Shown here piece by piece: positions 10,365-22,250 of a stretch of DNA of 64,000 nt; the first letter of the stretch is position 1; every line of letters begins with the position of its first letter. Source of the DNA: Quillaja saponaria (taxonomy: Eukaryota; Streptophyta; Magnoliopsida; Fabales; Quillajaceae); contig CM055607.1 in the NCBI GenBank assembly GCA_029379385.1, forward strand, positions 19,406,001 to 19,470,000, given 5' to 3'. The position numbers and the translations under genes are program-made. Below the pieces are notes generated by a model, which worked only from the letters and a program-made list of their open reading frames with translations, made no database searches and was not told the origin of the DNA.

Positions 10365-10615
10365 TGATAGATTCTTTTTGGTATTTATGGTTATTTGAGG
10401 GAATTAGCAAAAGAAAGAGAAAGAATCAGAGAGAAGAAGCGAAATCAGAGAAATTAGAGGAAGGAGGAGCAGTTTTCATGTTCATCATCGATACAATCAG
10501 ATACACAGGGAAGCTAGCTTAAGTATCCCATTTGGAAAATTTAAAAATACAATTATACCCCTGCTTAAACAACTGAAATTACAATTTAGCCTTTTATTTA
10601 TTTTGGTATCTATCG
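10365..10615 (-). repeat. Inverted third LTR of the same family
   Basis: This is the reverse complement of the family LTR. It starts TGATAGATTC (the LTR 3' end) and finishes GGTATCTATCG, where the last base differs from the expected A. The adjacent 10349-10364 reads AATTGGTATCAGAGCC on the minus strand, so the piece carries LTR plus primer site. It abuts the right GTGGG target duplication. Confidence 0.85.
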
Positions 10616-10620
10616 GTGGG

Positions 10621-10740
10621 TCGCTGAGAAAATCATGGCTGGGTTTTCTCTGTCTGGTTATTCTGGAATGGAAATCTATGATCTGGAGGATATTGATATT
10701 GAGTCACTGAAGAATGATATTGCATAATTGGTAAAGAAGA
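10621..10740 (+). pseudogene. Unrecognised gene remnant, right of the LTR insertion
   Basis: If the insertion and one GTGGG copy are removed, a frame runs across the site and continues here with 'VAEKIMAGFSLSGYSGMEIY' and 'DLEDIDIESLKNDIA', then a stop at about 10724. The coding bias is clear, but the family is not recognised. It is one frame off the frame that opens at 8166. Confidence 0.35.
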
Positions 10741-13700
10741 TTCATACAATAAGATTTACAGCACCATGAAATACCTTACCATACAATCGGATTTACAGCT
10801 CTTCACTGTCCAGTAGAGCTGACGAGGGAAGAATGGTTAAATCCACGTACATAAAATACTTCATCTCTCGGAACTTTGTGCAAGATCTATTGTTTAGGGT
10901 TTTCAACATTTCTCTTTGTCCCTCTGTTAATTTGGAACTGAAAAAAGCTTGAAATTGCAACAATGGAAACCCCAGGGTACCAAACTTGTCTACATCTGTT
11001 TCAATTGTTCAATCTTCTGGTTCTACAATTCTCCTTTATTTGGGTTTGAAATCAGGCACACCCATTATCCATATTATGAGCTTCTTGTTGTCTTTCAATC
11101 CTGGGTCTTTTGGTTTAAATCTCTCTCTCTCATGCATACTTGCTTCTGTATCTGTATTAGTTTCAGGCTTTCAGCTTTTACATTTTTCATTTTCATCACA
11201 AGTATGTCCATAACACTATAGTTATAGATAGCTAGCTATTTTTCTTTTGTTTTCTTTTCTCTTTTTGTCTTTGTTTTAGAACTTGTGCATTATATTAGAT
11301 CAGTCTTGGTAACTATGGCCTTTAAAGTTTAGTTAGAAGCAGTAAAAAAGAAAGAGTTGGCATTTGGAAGATGTGGTTTGTTCATTGGAGCATCAAAAAC
11401 GGTGGATTTATAGTTCACTTAGGCTTTATTTTAGCCACATGATGAATTTCATATGACTGAAGCAAACAGAGTCCTAGATTATTCCTTATTCTAGTTCTTT
11501 TTTTAACTACCTGAGATTTTTCCATTTAAGACATACTCTCTCTTTATAGCTCCTTACATTGGTTTGGTCTAGTTGCTCTGCCCCCTTTTTTTTCACTGAA
11601 ATTGCTTATGAAATATTAGTTTACGATTTATCATTGCAGTAACTGGTATTTAAGAAAATATATATAGTTATATAACATACCAAGCACTTGCATTGATTGG
11701 TAGATGCAATTGCTATGAATAGTAAATTAATTTTGATATAAATGTTGTCAATTCATTTCAAAAAAATTGTAGTTATAATAATGAATATTTTTTAATTCCC
11801 ACCATCATTGGTTAGGATATACTAATGACATGTAATCTAAGATCTTTTGTTTTTATCATTTATAAAGTGAAACGGAAATTTCTTTCCTATTTTTTTCCCT
11901 TGGAGGATGTCAATGTTCAGTTGAATTATATATAGTCACGTGGTATTATGTCCTTATCCATAACTTTACAAAAGTCTTTTTCTTTGAACAATAGAATCAT
12001 TGGTAGTTTTCCAAGCAACATGTTTTTAGAATCTTACTCCAGAAAACATGCTGACAAATGATACTTGAATACCATTAATTTCAGATGTTGTTTATCTTGT
12101 CTTCATTGAACCCCAGGAATTAGTGTAAATGAGATCAAGCAGAATATTGAACTTTCTCAACTAAGAGAATCTAGACTTTGTTAAAATTGGAGACACCTGC
12201 CTTGCTATATTAGTTGCCAAAGTTACACCCACTTGAAACTTTTTTCTAAAAATATTTAAATATTTTTAACTATAATATGTCAATGTGGCCAATACTGACT
12301 ACCGCTTACCTTTTAACCTACATCTACATCCCAATATTTTATTTTCCTTTGCAATGAGATAAGGTGACTTGGAAGTTGGAACTGCATAAATTTTCTTAGC
12401 AAATCTTAGATTTATTGTAAAAGAAATAAGGAAAGAAAATCCTATTGGTTTGAGCTAGCCAAATGCTATTGTTGGACCTAACAACAAGAAATGTCAATTC
12501 CTCCATTTTTTGTTCACACAAGACCACCTGTACTGGTATGACACTGTGTTTGCATTATTTTTTAGAAGAGTTTGTCTTTGTGTGCAAGAACTCTGAGGGC
12601 CATAATGGCTGAAACTTCTAGTAAGATACCGAATGACAATACTAGTTAATAGCTCCTGAAATAGGATGCCCAATTTGGGAGTTTGATTTTGTTTCCGTTG
12701 GAGCAGGGTAAGTGTTATACGACAATGCATTTTCATTTACATGTTGCAGGGTATCAACCATTAATTCACATTATTCCCAAAGAAAGTCACCATTCCTGAA
12801 TGACCTCTACTGTCCACTCTATCGATCTTTATTATACCAGTAATCACTTAAGATTGGTCTTATTACATGTTCCTGAAGAAAGTCACACATTCATATAACA
12901 TTTCCTATATGTATCTATTTTTGGGCCAAGGAATGCTGTGCCTCATAGCCTATACATACCTATATAGGCTATAAGTATATGTGTTTGGTTTGCTATTTGT
13001 TCATTCTATATCGATTTACCCTTTGGCTGCTTTACCTATTCGAAAATACATAATCTCATGTCCGTCACTGCTTAAATTTTGCTAGTTTTGCCTTAGATCT
13101 TATGGTCAAGATGTGGTTTGGGCCACATTGTTTCTGTGTCTTGCTTTTGATTTTATGTTTAATGTTAAGCTACAATAAGGTTTGCATTCTTTATTTTCAA
13201 GTCCTTGTTTCTTTGGGTATAATCTATTACTCTAGTACTACTTCAGCTCATATTGCCATGTTGATTGATGAATTCTGTCTAGAAAGTCTTGTTTCATTTA
13301 GCTTTTAGCAACATTGATCACACAGCTCATCCTCATTCTTTGAGCTTCCTCACATGGTAATTTATTCTTATTTAGATGATTAATATACAATCTAATTCTA
13401 TAATTTCTTCTTCTTTCATCTTTCTTTGATTATAAGTTTGTACTACATCAACAAGTTCAGCAACCAGTACATCCCAGGAAGGTGGTAACTTTCAGCATTT
13501 CAGGTAACCTGTTTTTCTTTTTTATCCTTCTGAGTAATGTAGAATGGCATGGTTTTCACAAATTTTGACAAGAACACATTCTTTGCTCCTTAGTTGTATT
13601 GATATTTGGAGTATCACCAAGTTTTTCTAGGTGGAAAATAAGAATCTGGTATCCTTTCAATTTATTTGTGTAATGAAATTGCTTCTCATGGCATGATAAT

Positions 13701-16394
13701 TATTTGATAAATGGTTGATCTAGTGTATCTGACAATTCTATTTTTGCCATTTAGGTCACTATTTTATGATTTCATTGATGGACATGGACTGGCAAAGTTT
13801 AAGCAACACTTGAAGGGTTCATTTCAAATGGACCAAGTGGAGTATACCTGAATGTAAATACCAAATCAATTGATATTATAGAAATTGTTTTCATTTGAAA
13901 CTTTTTCTCTCTCTTGTTTTTGACTCTGTAGATACACTTTCATTGAGATTATCACCAAGAAATTGCTGCACCCGCACTACCTATACACATCTATATTCCT
14001 GTGTTAAATCAATCTCAAACCCACTAAATTCACCAAAAACAAATTTAGGTATTACTGATTAGGATCCAGGTTAGAGAAAAGAGAGAGACAGAGAGACAGA
14101 GAGACAGACAGCAACAATCAGATTGGAGAAAAGGAGTATTATCCGGACACTTTTTATTGACCATACTTTATATTTTCTAGTATTACAACTTGGTAAAATG
14201 ACTCTTACCTTCTGAACCTAAAGGAAAATTTTCTGGATCATGACTGACAAGGAAAGTTTGCTCTTTTTTTAAATTCAACTTTAAATGAGTCTCGCTCTTT
14301 TTTTCGTCTTTCTGTTGTTTAAATCCCACCCATTAGTAACTTTATCTGTTTGTGTTTCAGCTCTGGTTTTTGTTCCCATCCCCCTGAGTATTAGTAACTT
14401 TATCTGTTCAATACGGTAGTTGACTTGAAACTAGTTATGGAAGACTTGTGAAAAACCTTAAAAGTGGGTTATTCTACTGAAATTCACATGTGCTGAGCCT
14501 TATTGTTTCTAATTCTTGAGGTACTTTTTTCCAAGCCATCTTCCCCAATTTACTAGCAGTTGGGAGACTTGCTTTTTTGACTCTTCAAATACTCTTAAAC
14601 TTTAAAAACTACACTTTCTGGTCCTAAAAACCTCTGCCTCATGTTAAACCGTCCAGAAAATGGAAGAACAAATTGTTCATGAAGATATTTTTTTTGAAAG
14701 AAAAGAGAGTGGTGATTATGGTCTTACGCATCTTTCTCTTAGGAATTCGGATAATACCACCAGCTGACTATATCAGTATTTCACCTGTAATACTGTTCAT
14801 GCACAGCAGCTGCTTATTTAGTTAATTCTAATGTTTTGTTTCTTGCTTAATTTTCAGTCTACGGTTAGTGGTTAGTTCCTAGCATGTGAAACAGAAACCA
14901 ACACCAAGAAAATTGTGCTCATGTGCCCCATTTTGCCTTTCTATTTTGCTCATTCTCTACTTCTTTGATTTTTAATGTAACCTGTGTTTGCTTGAGCAGT
15001 ACTATTATCTCACTAGTACTATTTATACAGGGAAACTCTGAACATCCTAGGCCTCATATTGTCATTATGTTATAGCTTCTCTGAAGTTTACTTTTGGGTC
15101 AAAGCAAAAGAAAAATTTTGTGAAGGAAATTGTACTTTCAGTGATACAGCCAGCCATGACAGAAAACAAGGAAAAAGAAGTTATTGTGGCTAACTTTCGT
15201 TTATATATGGAGTATGCAGTTCTTTTCTTGATTAACGACTTTAGGATGTTGGATGTGGAGCTCTAATTATATATATGATAATCCCAATTTTCAGCTCATA
15301 ACCCCTTTAACTTTTTTATCTAGAGTCACAACTCGATATGAAAATCTTCATGAGAAAATTAACAGGCCAGTGGTAGCTAGTAAATGATTTCTGTTTACTT
15401 AATTCACATGTCTACTCTAGCTTGCAGCATAAGTCATTTAAAGTGCAGGCTTATGTTTCACTTGTATTTGTTCAACATGGATAAATTTCTCTTTTTAGAT
15501 GATTCTTTTTTTCAAGGCTGATATCTGATGTTCCTATTGTAACTGTGGTATGGTGATCATTGGCATCCTTAATCCTTTTGTAATGAATGAATTATCTAAT
15601 AAATTAGTGTATGATTTGCAGATGGTGAGAGATAGTTGTGAATGAGGTGAAACTGATTAAAGAAGTCACTAACATAGTAACATATAATATGGTGTGTTAA
15701 AGATTAACTAGTGACTTTAGTGAGGGCAGTGTGTAAAGGCTGAGTGTTGGTTTTGGTTAAAAACATCTCATTAGGCAAAAGAACTAACCTTGAAGATGAC
15801 AAGTTGCAGGATTCTGACCAGCTATCAAAATAATGTATATGGCTTCCAGTAGACTAATTCATGGCAGAAGAAGGTGAATATTTTTTCCTTTTCTATTGAA
15901 TCAATTAGGAGACATGTTGGGAACATCTAATATCTGTTAGTTTCCTCAAAAACATTTCAATGGTAGTAGAGCATGGTTTGTCTGAGAGTAAATTTTAGGT
16001 TTTTTAAACTATTTAGTATTTCTCTGATACAAGAAAAAAAAGAATCTAGAGTTATGTATGTAGAATTTTAGATTTGCTTATTGTTCTTACATAACTATAT
16101 TTCATCCCTTTGCCTTTTGACCCATTCTTGGTTGACCTTCCATTATTTGCTTCAGTATTTTTATTTTTCTTTGTATATGGTTTTGACATTTTGGCTACTG
16201 TGAGTGGCAAGTCGTTCTTGTGCTGCTGGAGTTAGAATAAAAAATTGTTTTTGTGGCGTTTTCACTTTTCTATTTGATAGTGAACTTGAAAGAATTGGGA
16301 TAGAGGTTACTATTTCTTTCCTGTGATCCTATCGGTTCCTTATGTTGAATTTTTTCATTTTGTTCTCAGGTTCCTTGCTTTCTATTTGTACACA
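10741..16394. other. Long AT-rich stretch without a confident gene
   Basis: No reading frame here is supported by a recognisable motif. Short pieces look like exon relics: 13441-13505, rich in Ser/Thr and ending in a CAG|GTAACC donor, and 13755-13845. A short (GAGACA)n tract lies at about 14083-14111. It may hold introns of a decayed gene between the remnant at 10621 and the exon relic at 16396, or plain intergenic DNA. Confidence 0.4.
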
Positions 16395-16395
16395 G

Positions 16396-16523
16396 TTCTC
16401 TGGAAGCCTTTCGAAAGAAGCACTCAACTCTTGAGTTTGAATTTACCAAAGCTCAAAAAGATAATAGTGAGACCATTGAGAAGTTGAACAGAAATTTTCC
16501 CAACTACAGCAAAATGTGAAAAG
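16396..16523 (+). pseudogene. Coiled-coil exon relic, myosin XI-like
   Basis: Between an acceptor (GTACACAG|) and a donor (AAAAG|GTATTT) lies a 128-base exon-like piece. It encodes 'LEAFRKKHSTLEFEFTKAQK', then 'DNSETIEKLN', and after a frameshift 'FSQLQQNVKR'. This charged heptad pattern resembles the coiled-coil exon of plant class XI myosins. The frameshift and lack of neighbouring exons argue for a pseudogene. The family call is from memory of the pattern only. Confidence 0.35.
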
Positions 16524-16663
16524 GTATTTTTTTGTTAATAGTCTTATTTTTCCCAAATCATCTGCTCAGCATTTTGTGGCTCTAAATAACACAGCTGCAT
16601 TGCGACATACATGTATGAAAGTTGTATATATGCTAAGTATTCGTAAATGTGAACCTTGTTATG

Positions 16664-16963
16664 TTACTAAAGAGTATTAGAGACCGTCTATTAGAGATTG
16701 ACAGCAGTCTCTGAAAACTATTAGAAATTGATTATCAGAGACCGCCACTCAGTTTTTGATGATTATCAGAGACCGCGAGTAGTCTCTGATAACAAGATAA
16801 ATAGAGCAAAGTAGATTGTAACAGAGACTGCTATGTACGGTCTTTGATAATGAAAAATCATAGTCTCTGATACGTAGCATTTAGACACTAGAATATCTGA
16901 GACTGGAATTAGACTATCAGAGATTGCTAAATGCGGTCTCTAATATTGAATTTTCTTATAGTT
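16664..16963. mobile_element. Miniature CACTA-type element with GAGACCG repeats
   Basis: The right end reads TTTTCTTATAGTT, close to the inverted CACTATAAGAAAA terminus, followed inward by the complement of ATATTAGAGACCGC. The left end reads TTACTAAAGAG then TATTAGAGACCG, a matching but shortened terminal repeat. About ten copies in both orientations of a GAGACYG(C) motif fill the 300 bp, the subterminal-repeat layout of CACTA elements. No coding sequence is present. Its right end abuts Athila-type sequence at about 16964. Confidence 0.65.
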
Positions 16964-17262
16964 AAACTAATGGGGTTTGAGTACTAAGTTGGATTTTATT
17001 TAGACATTAATTTATCTGGAAGCATTTATTACTTTGTTAAAAGATCATACATACACACATTGAAAATCCAATTGAATTTGTCGCTTGCTCTTGAATTGAA
17101 ATATGAAATTGAATGATACTTATGGTAGACATTTAGTTAAAAATCATGTGAAATTTTTGAGAGCATGTTGGGGATGTAATTATTGAATGATACTTATGGT
17201 AGACATTTATGTTTTCGTTTTTCATTTGCTCAAGGATTAGTAAAATCTTAAGTTTGAGGGTG

Positions 17263-18723
17263 TGATAAGTCTATGAAATAATCTTATTACATGTCTTTTT
17301 TATTCATATTATATGCTATGTTAATAAGTTTGGGTTTAATTGTTGCTTAGTTGAGTCATTTGTTTCAAAGTGTTGAATCCTAGTTTGAATATGTCTAGGA
17401 TTTAGCCTTTAATTAGGAATTCCATTTATTTTTAACTTAGTTTATGTATTTTGAAGGTTTAATGCATAAAGGAAACCCTTTTGAAGTCAAAGTAGAGTGA
17501 AACAAGAATTTCTTACGCGTCGGGCTTCACGACCATGGAAAAGGGGCGTCACAACACCCGAAAGTATGTAAGAAGGGAACAAGGATAGTAGGTTCTAGTG
17601 CCCAGGAGCCCGAAAAACAGTGCCTAGGAGCCAGAAAAGCAGTGCCTAGGTGCCAAGGACAGCAGGGATTGGTGCCTAGGTGCCAAAAAAGTAGCCTCTA
17701 GTCTCCCAGCGTGACTCTTTTCTCCGAATTTCAGTGCATAAGGGCCAGAACTTCAGTGTTGCAATGCCGACTATATTCCTAGTCTAAGTTGAACTCTTTT
17801 TAAGGGTTGTGAAGTTTATTTAAAGAGGTTTATGTTGGAGAATCAAAACACACAAGTTTAGCTAAGAAAAGTCTTGAGTTTAGTGGCATCAAGAATGCAA
17901 AGGAACAAGAGGAGCTTAGGATGTTTGAAGATTGAAACTTGACAACTATCGATTTTCTTCATTTTACTCTTTCTTTTTCTTGTGTTTATTTGATGTTTTT
18001 CTTTATATAAATCCATGTTTACACTAAGTAGCATGGAGTAGTTTTCTCTCTAGGATTGCAATGGAATTCAAAATGTAGCTTGATTTATGTTATAATTTGA
18101 TTACTTAGGGTTTGTTACAAGAATTATATATCTTATTCTATGTTTCATATTTCTAATTGATTAGTTACTGGTTAGATTAATTTGGTAATTTAGGAGAACT
18201 TTAAGATAGGAAATCTAGGTGTAGCTTTGAATAAGATAGTACTTGTTTGATTTTATTCACAGACTTGTTTGAATTTGATTTGTATGTAAGATAGAAATAT
18301 ACTTATGTATCTTGTGTAGCCATAGTTAGGTTTATTTTTAATGAATCTAGCTTAACTTAATTCTCATAGAAATATAATGAATTGGTTAAGTTAGATATTA
18401 TTATAAGCAATTCGAAACATATTTATAATTGAATAAGAATCTTAGATTAATAATTCGATATCATAATTGAGCATGATAATATAATAATAATCAAAGTAAA
18501 TGCTGAGGGAAGTTGTAATTTGATGTTTTTTCATTATATTTTTACGTTTGCTTGTTTTAGTTTAGTTAGTTATAGATCTCTCAAAGTTTATCCGTTTGGA
18601 TAAAATTGTGATAGGTAAAATTTAGTATTTAGCAATTGTTAGATATAATTACTTGTGAGAATAATCTCTACTTACATTTTATTACTTGTTCACGATACGT
18701 GCACTTACGTAGTAAATCTAACA
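17263..18723 (+). repeat. Athila-type LTR (1461 bp)
   Basis: It is homologous over its length to the LTRs at 38912-40347 and 57468-58894 and more diverged from both than they are from each other. A GC-rich block (about 17510-17730) lies within the otherwise AT-rich LTR. Confidence 0.8.
17597..17685 (+). repeat. Minisatellite in LTR: four AGTGCC(T/C)AGG(A/T)GCC units
   Basis: Units start at about 17597, 17620, 17641 and 17671, with 7-16 base spacers. The other LTRs of the family have more degraded versions (about 39210-39320 and 57770-57870). Confidence 0.7.
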
Positions 18724-19826
18724 ATAATATTGTTGATTTCTTATATGTAATTCTCTTTATTGGAATGAATATGAATTGTTTGAGCAATCTATTTCTGTGT
18801 TTTCTATGTTCTAGTGCTTATTTTTTGCTTGCTCTGTAGAATTCTCTCTCAAAACCTTGACTTTTTGCTGGTAACAGAAAGGGGAGAGACATATTTGAGA
18901 AGTTTGAGAATATTTTGGTCTCATATTGACTTAAAAAGTGGGAGAAAATCAAGTTAAATTGGAAAGGTAAAAATCTCATACTAAGGGGGAATTTCTTTTT
19001 ACTTTTAAACTCTATTTCAAAAAAATATGTCAAAAGTAATAATTTTGTTACGATAGAAAACAGAGAGATTGTTGAATAAAAGAATAATTTAGTTTGATAA
19101 TATATTAATTTAATTTTGATGATAACTAAATAATTATGAACAAATGCAATAATAAATAAATAAAATTTAAAAATATTATTTTATTGCATAAACGATCAAC
19201 TGAAAACAAAAGTCAATGGTTGAAAGATAAAGTCAACAATTAATAGTGTAGAAGTTGAAGTTATCACAATCATGCAATGACAACATTTTATTTGTATGTG
19301 TGTTTTAAACAAAAATGTTAAGTTTTTATTTGTAAAACACCCTTTCTGGTTTTCCTTTTGGGCAAACAATTAGTTTTTTATTTATGTTTATGTCCTAAGG
19401 TTCTAGGGCTAGTTTGAAACCTATGAATAATTTTTACATAATTGGAATGTGAATGAAATATTGTGTAATGATTATGTTTTCCTATTGTTTGCTATAGCCT
19501 CGATGGGAAATAGTCCTTTCATTTTATTGTTTTATTCATTATTAAGTTTCTGACATAGAATGAAATAAAAGTTATGTTAAAATAACAAAAATGTCCCTAG
19601 GTAGATAATTCATAAAATAATAAAAATTGAACTTAATTTATTAAATTTATAAATTTCATAGTTTTTTTATTATTTAATTTAAATCTTTATACTACTTTTT
19701 ATTTAATATTATTATTTTTATTATTTATTTCTTATTCTTATATTTATTTAATCATTTCTTATTCAATATTTATTCAAATTATTTATTAGTCCTTTTTAAA
19801 TATTAGTAAAACCAACTTATTTATAT
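18724..19826. other. AT-rich intergenic DNA
   Basis: No frame, repeat boundary or RNA gene is supported here. Low-complexity A/T sequence dominates from about 19600. Confidence 0.5.
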
Positions 19827-20024
19827 GGATTTTTCTCACAGGTGCCTATAAGGCACTTGTTAAGGTGATAAAATATAAAAACTTTGTATTATTAATTATA
19901 GTGGTTGACCATGATTTTAATGTTGTGTAATAAATAATTTTTTACTTTTAGAATGTTTTAAATTCCAAAACCTACATTTATTGTACCTTATCAAGTGCTC
20001 TTTGGGCATTAGTTAGAAAATTCC
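19827..20024. mobile_element. Mutator-like MITE, 198 bp, with 9-bp target duplication
   Basis: TATTTATAT flanks the element on both sides (19818-19826 and 20025-20033). The ends are imperfect terminal inverted repeats of about 45 bp: left GGATTTTTCTCAC... then GCACTTGTTAAGGT, right (complement) GGAATTTTCTAAC... then GCACTTGATAAGGT. Nothing is coded between. Long terminal repeats and a 9-bp duplication are the signature of Mutator-like elements. Confidence 0.85.
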
Positions 20025-20033
20025 TATTTATAT

Positions 20034-20178
20034 ATTTTATATTGTTACTATTGTTATTATCATCATTTTATTTTTAGTTTTGTTTATTTATATACAAATT
20101 TTTTTTTAATTATTTATCTTAATATGACACGAAAGGTATTTTTGTCTTTTTACTAAATGAAATGATTTATTTTTATTA

Positions 20179-20216
<38 letters not shown>

Positions 20217-20563
20217 TTTATATTATTTTAAGAATTTATTTTATTTTAATTAATTAATTATTTATAATTATTATTATTTTTTATTGTACCATTTTAGCCA
20301 TTAATGTGTAATCAATATATAAACATATTATTTAGTTTGTAGAAAGCTTTTTGACAAATTGATTATTGTGATTGCTGAAAATAGATATATTTTGTCAGAC
20401 CTTTCATCTGAATCTTCATTCTTTTCTTGCTCCTCTATTTGTTCCTTTTCTCTCATCTCTTCTCTCTCATTTTCTATCATTTTACTCCTAATTTAATTTT
20501 TACCCACTACCTTCTTGTGATTGTGTCTTAATTAGTAAGAAAAAAAATGAAAATATAAGTTTT
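20034..20563. other. AT-rich spacer with (TA)n microsatellite
   Basis: It contains an uninterrupted TA tract of about 28 bases at 20183-20211 and otherwise featureless A/T-rich DNA. Confidence 0.6.
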
Positions 20564-20846
20564 TGATGTTAGTGGACTTATGGTTATAAGTCCATTAGGG
20601 TTAGGTTTTTTTGGTAGGTTGGTGCTGTCAACATATTATAAATAGTAGTTGAAGAGACAGAGAAATTGTGAAAGAAAATAGTTGTGAGAGATAAATTTAT
20701 TGTAATTTCTTTTGATTGGAGTGGAATTTTTTTTTGTAGCCTTTGCCAGTGGTTTTTCTCTCAGTTAAAGGGTTTTCCATATTAAATATTGTGTGTTATT
20801 TGTGGTTGCTTGAAATTTTCTTGAGTAATGGGGCTTGACCCCTAAA
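20564..20846 (+). repeat. 5' LTR of copia derivative
   Basis: About 283 bp, starting TGATGTTAGTGG. It shares the TATA-like ATTATAAATAG (20634-20644) and the 3' part with the right LTR, but lacks a segment of about 60 bases present there. Confidence 0.7.
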
Positions 20847-20889
20847 ATTGATAGCATAGCTAAGGTTGAATTCTAGGAAGTAGTTTGAG

Positions 20890-21465
20890 ATGACAAAATT
20901 TGCAAGCACAAAATTGAGGTGCATGGAATTATTTGACAAGAAGAACAATTTCAATATTTGGCAAATTACTATGAACGATGTCCTTGTGCAACATGGATTG
21001 CATAAGATATTGCAGGGTAAGAAGCTGAAGAAGATGAGAAATGATGATTTGGAAGAATTGGAGATAAATGCTGTGAGTACAATTTGTCTAGCTCTAGATC
21101 TGGAGGTAAAGTATAGTGTTTTGAATGAAAAAATTTCGGTAGAATTATGGAAGTAGATAGAAAAAATTTATATGTCGAAATCTCTCATAAATTTACTATA
21201 TTTGAAGAAATTAGAATTGTATCAGTTGAAGATGGAGGAAGGTACAATATCTTGGATCACCTAAATGCCTTCAATAAGCTTACTATTTAATTGTTGAGTG
21301 TAGAAGTTAAAATAGAAGAGAAACACAAAAATTTGTTGTTGTTATCATCTCTCCCATCATCATATGAAAATTTGGTGACTACATTTTTGTTAGGGAATGA
21401 GACGTTTAAGGTGGAGGAAGTTATTGCATTTTTGTTGGAAAGTGAAAAATTCAAGAAGTAGTAAT
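20890..21465 (+). pseudogene. Copia gag (UBN2 type), broken
   Basis: From ATG 20890 the product begins 'MTKFASTKLRCMELFDKKNN', followed by 'FNIWQITMNDVLVQHGL', the start typical of copia gag (UBN2/DUF4219 families). A stop after 88 codons and later frameshifts interrupt it, but gag similarity continues to about 21460. Confidence 0.75.
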
Positions 21466-21521
21466 TTTGAAGGTGGAGTTATATAGCGAGTTCTTATTGC
21501 AGTAGGAGTGCATAACGTGGA

Positions 21522-22250
21522 ATGAAATATAATAGAGAAAAATCTAGACTAAAGGTGGATCACAAAGATAGGGAGTGTTACTATTGTCATAAGATGGGAC
21601 ATATCCAATTTTATTGCAAAAAGATGAAAAATGTTATGGAAGAATTCAAGAAGAAGTCTGAGGGTACTATCCCATTTAATGAGGAGAAAGATTCAATTGA
21701 TTGTGATACTCTTATAGTTAGAGAAGGTAAGAATTATTTGAATGATTCTTGGGTTTTAGACTCCAAGTGATCTTTTCATATTTGTTTGAGACAATGTGGA
21801 GGAACTGTTGCATTGGCCAATGATGATGAGTTAGACGTTGTTGGTATTGGCAATGTAAAAGTTAAGATGTATGACGGTAGTATTAAGACTTTCTATGATA
21901 TAAGATACATTCCCAAGTTTGGAAGAATTTTAATTTTTTTGAGTATGTTGGATGCTCTTGGTTATGGATACTTTGCAAAAAGTGGAGTTATGAAAGTTAA
22001 TAGAGGTTCTCTAATAGTGATTAAAGGAGAGAAAAATGATAGAAATTTATACAAGTTGAACGGATCGAAGTACAATGAGAAAAAATAATTAATGTGGAAT
22101 TTGCAAAGAAGTTACAAGCAAGGTGGGGTGTGGAAGTTCAACCAAGAAACGAGTTTCTTTTGCTGAAAAGTTGATTGAAGTTTTTCCTCCAGACAAGTTC
22201 AAGTGTGACTTGGATTCGTTGGATTTGCAAGTAGTAAGTTGTGATGTGGG
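21522..22250 (+). pseudogene. Copia zinc knuckle, protease and pre-integrase remnants
   Basis: A zinc knuckle 'CYYCHKMGHIQFYC' (CX2CX4HX4C, about 21558-21599) is intact. The protease start 'WVLDSK' is followed by a stop at 21768-21770, where the copia active site normally continues. A further open piece at 21786-22088 ('DVVGIGNVKVKMYDG') matches the protease to pre-integrase linker. After about 22100 the element jumps to a short C-terminal scrap and the 3' LTR. Confidence 0.7.

Larger units (their letters stand above)
8301..10615 (+). mobile_element. Gag-only LTR retrotransposon with an extra inverted LTR
   Basis: Order: LTR (8301-8517), primer site, long gag-like frame, polypurine tract (about 10076-10090), LTR (10091-10340), a 24-base internal piece with an inverted primer site, then an inverted LTR (10365-10615). 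The 5-bp sequence GTGGG flanks the whole composite (8296-8300 and 10616-10620). No protease, integrase or RT is present. LTR-gag-LTR elements without pol match the non-autonomous group called TR-GAG. The third inverted LTR is unusual. Confidence 0.85.
16964..18723 (+). mobile_element. Truncated Athila-type element, 3' internal end plus LTR
   Basis: The stretch 16964-17262 aligns with 57156-57467, the untranslated 3' internal region of the large Athila-type element further right. A purine tract (AAGTTTGAGGGTG) then leads into an LTR at 17263 beginning TGATAAGTCTATG and ending near 18723. No coding region or 5' LTR is present, so it is a 5'-truncated remnant. Confidence 0.8.

Noticed and set aside
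10949..11221. Short overlapping plus-strand frames as a small gene
   Set aside because: No motif, and Phe/Ser/Leu-rich translation typical of T-rich non-coding DNA.
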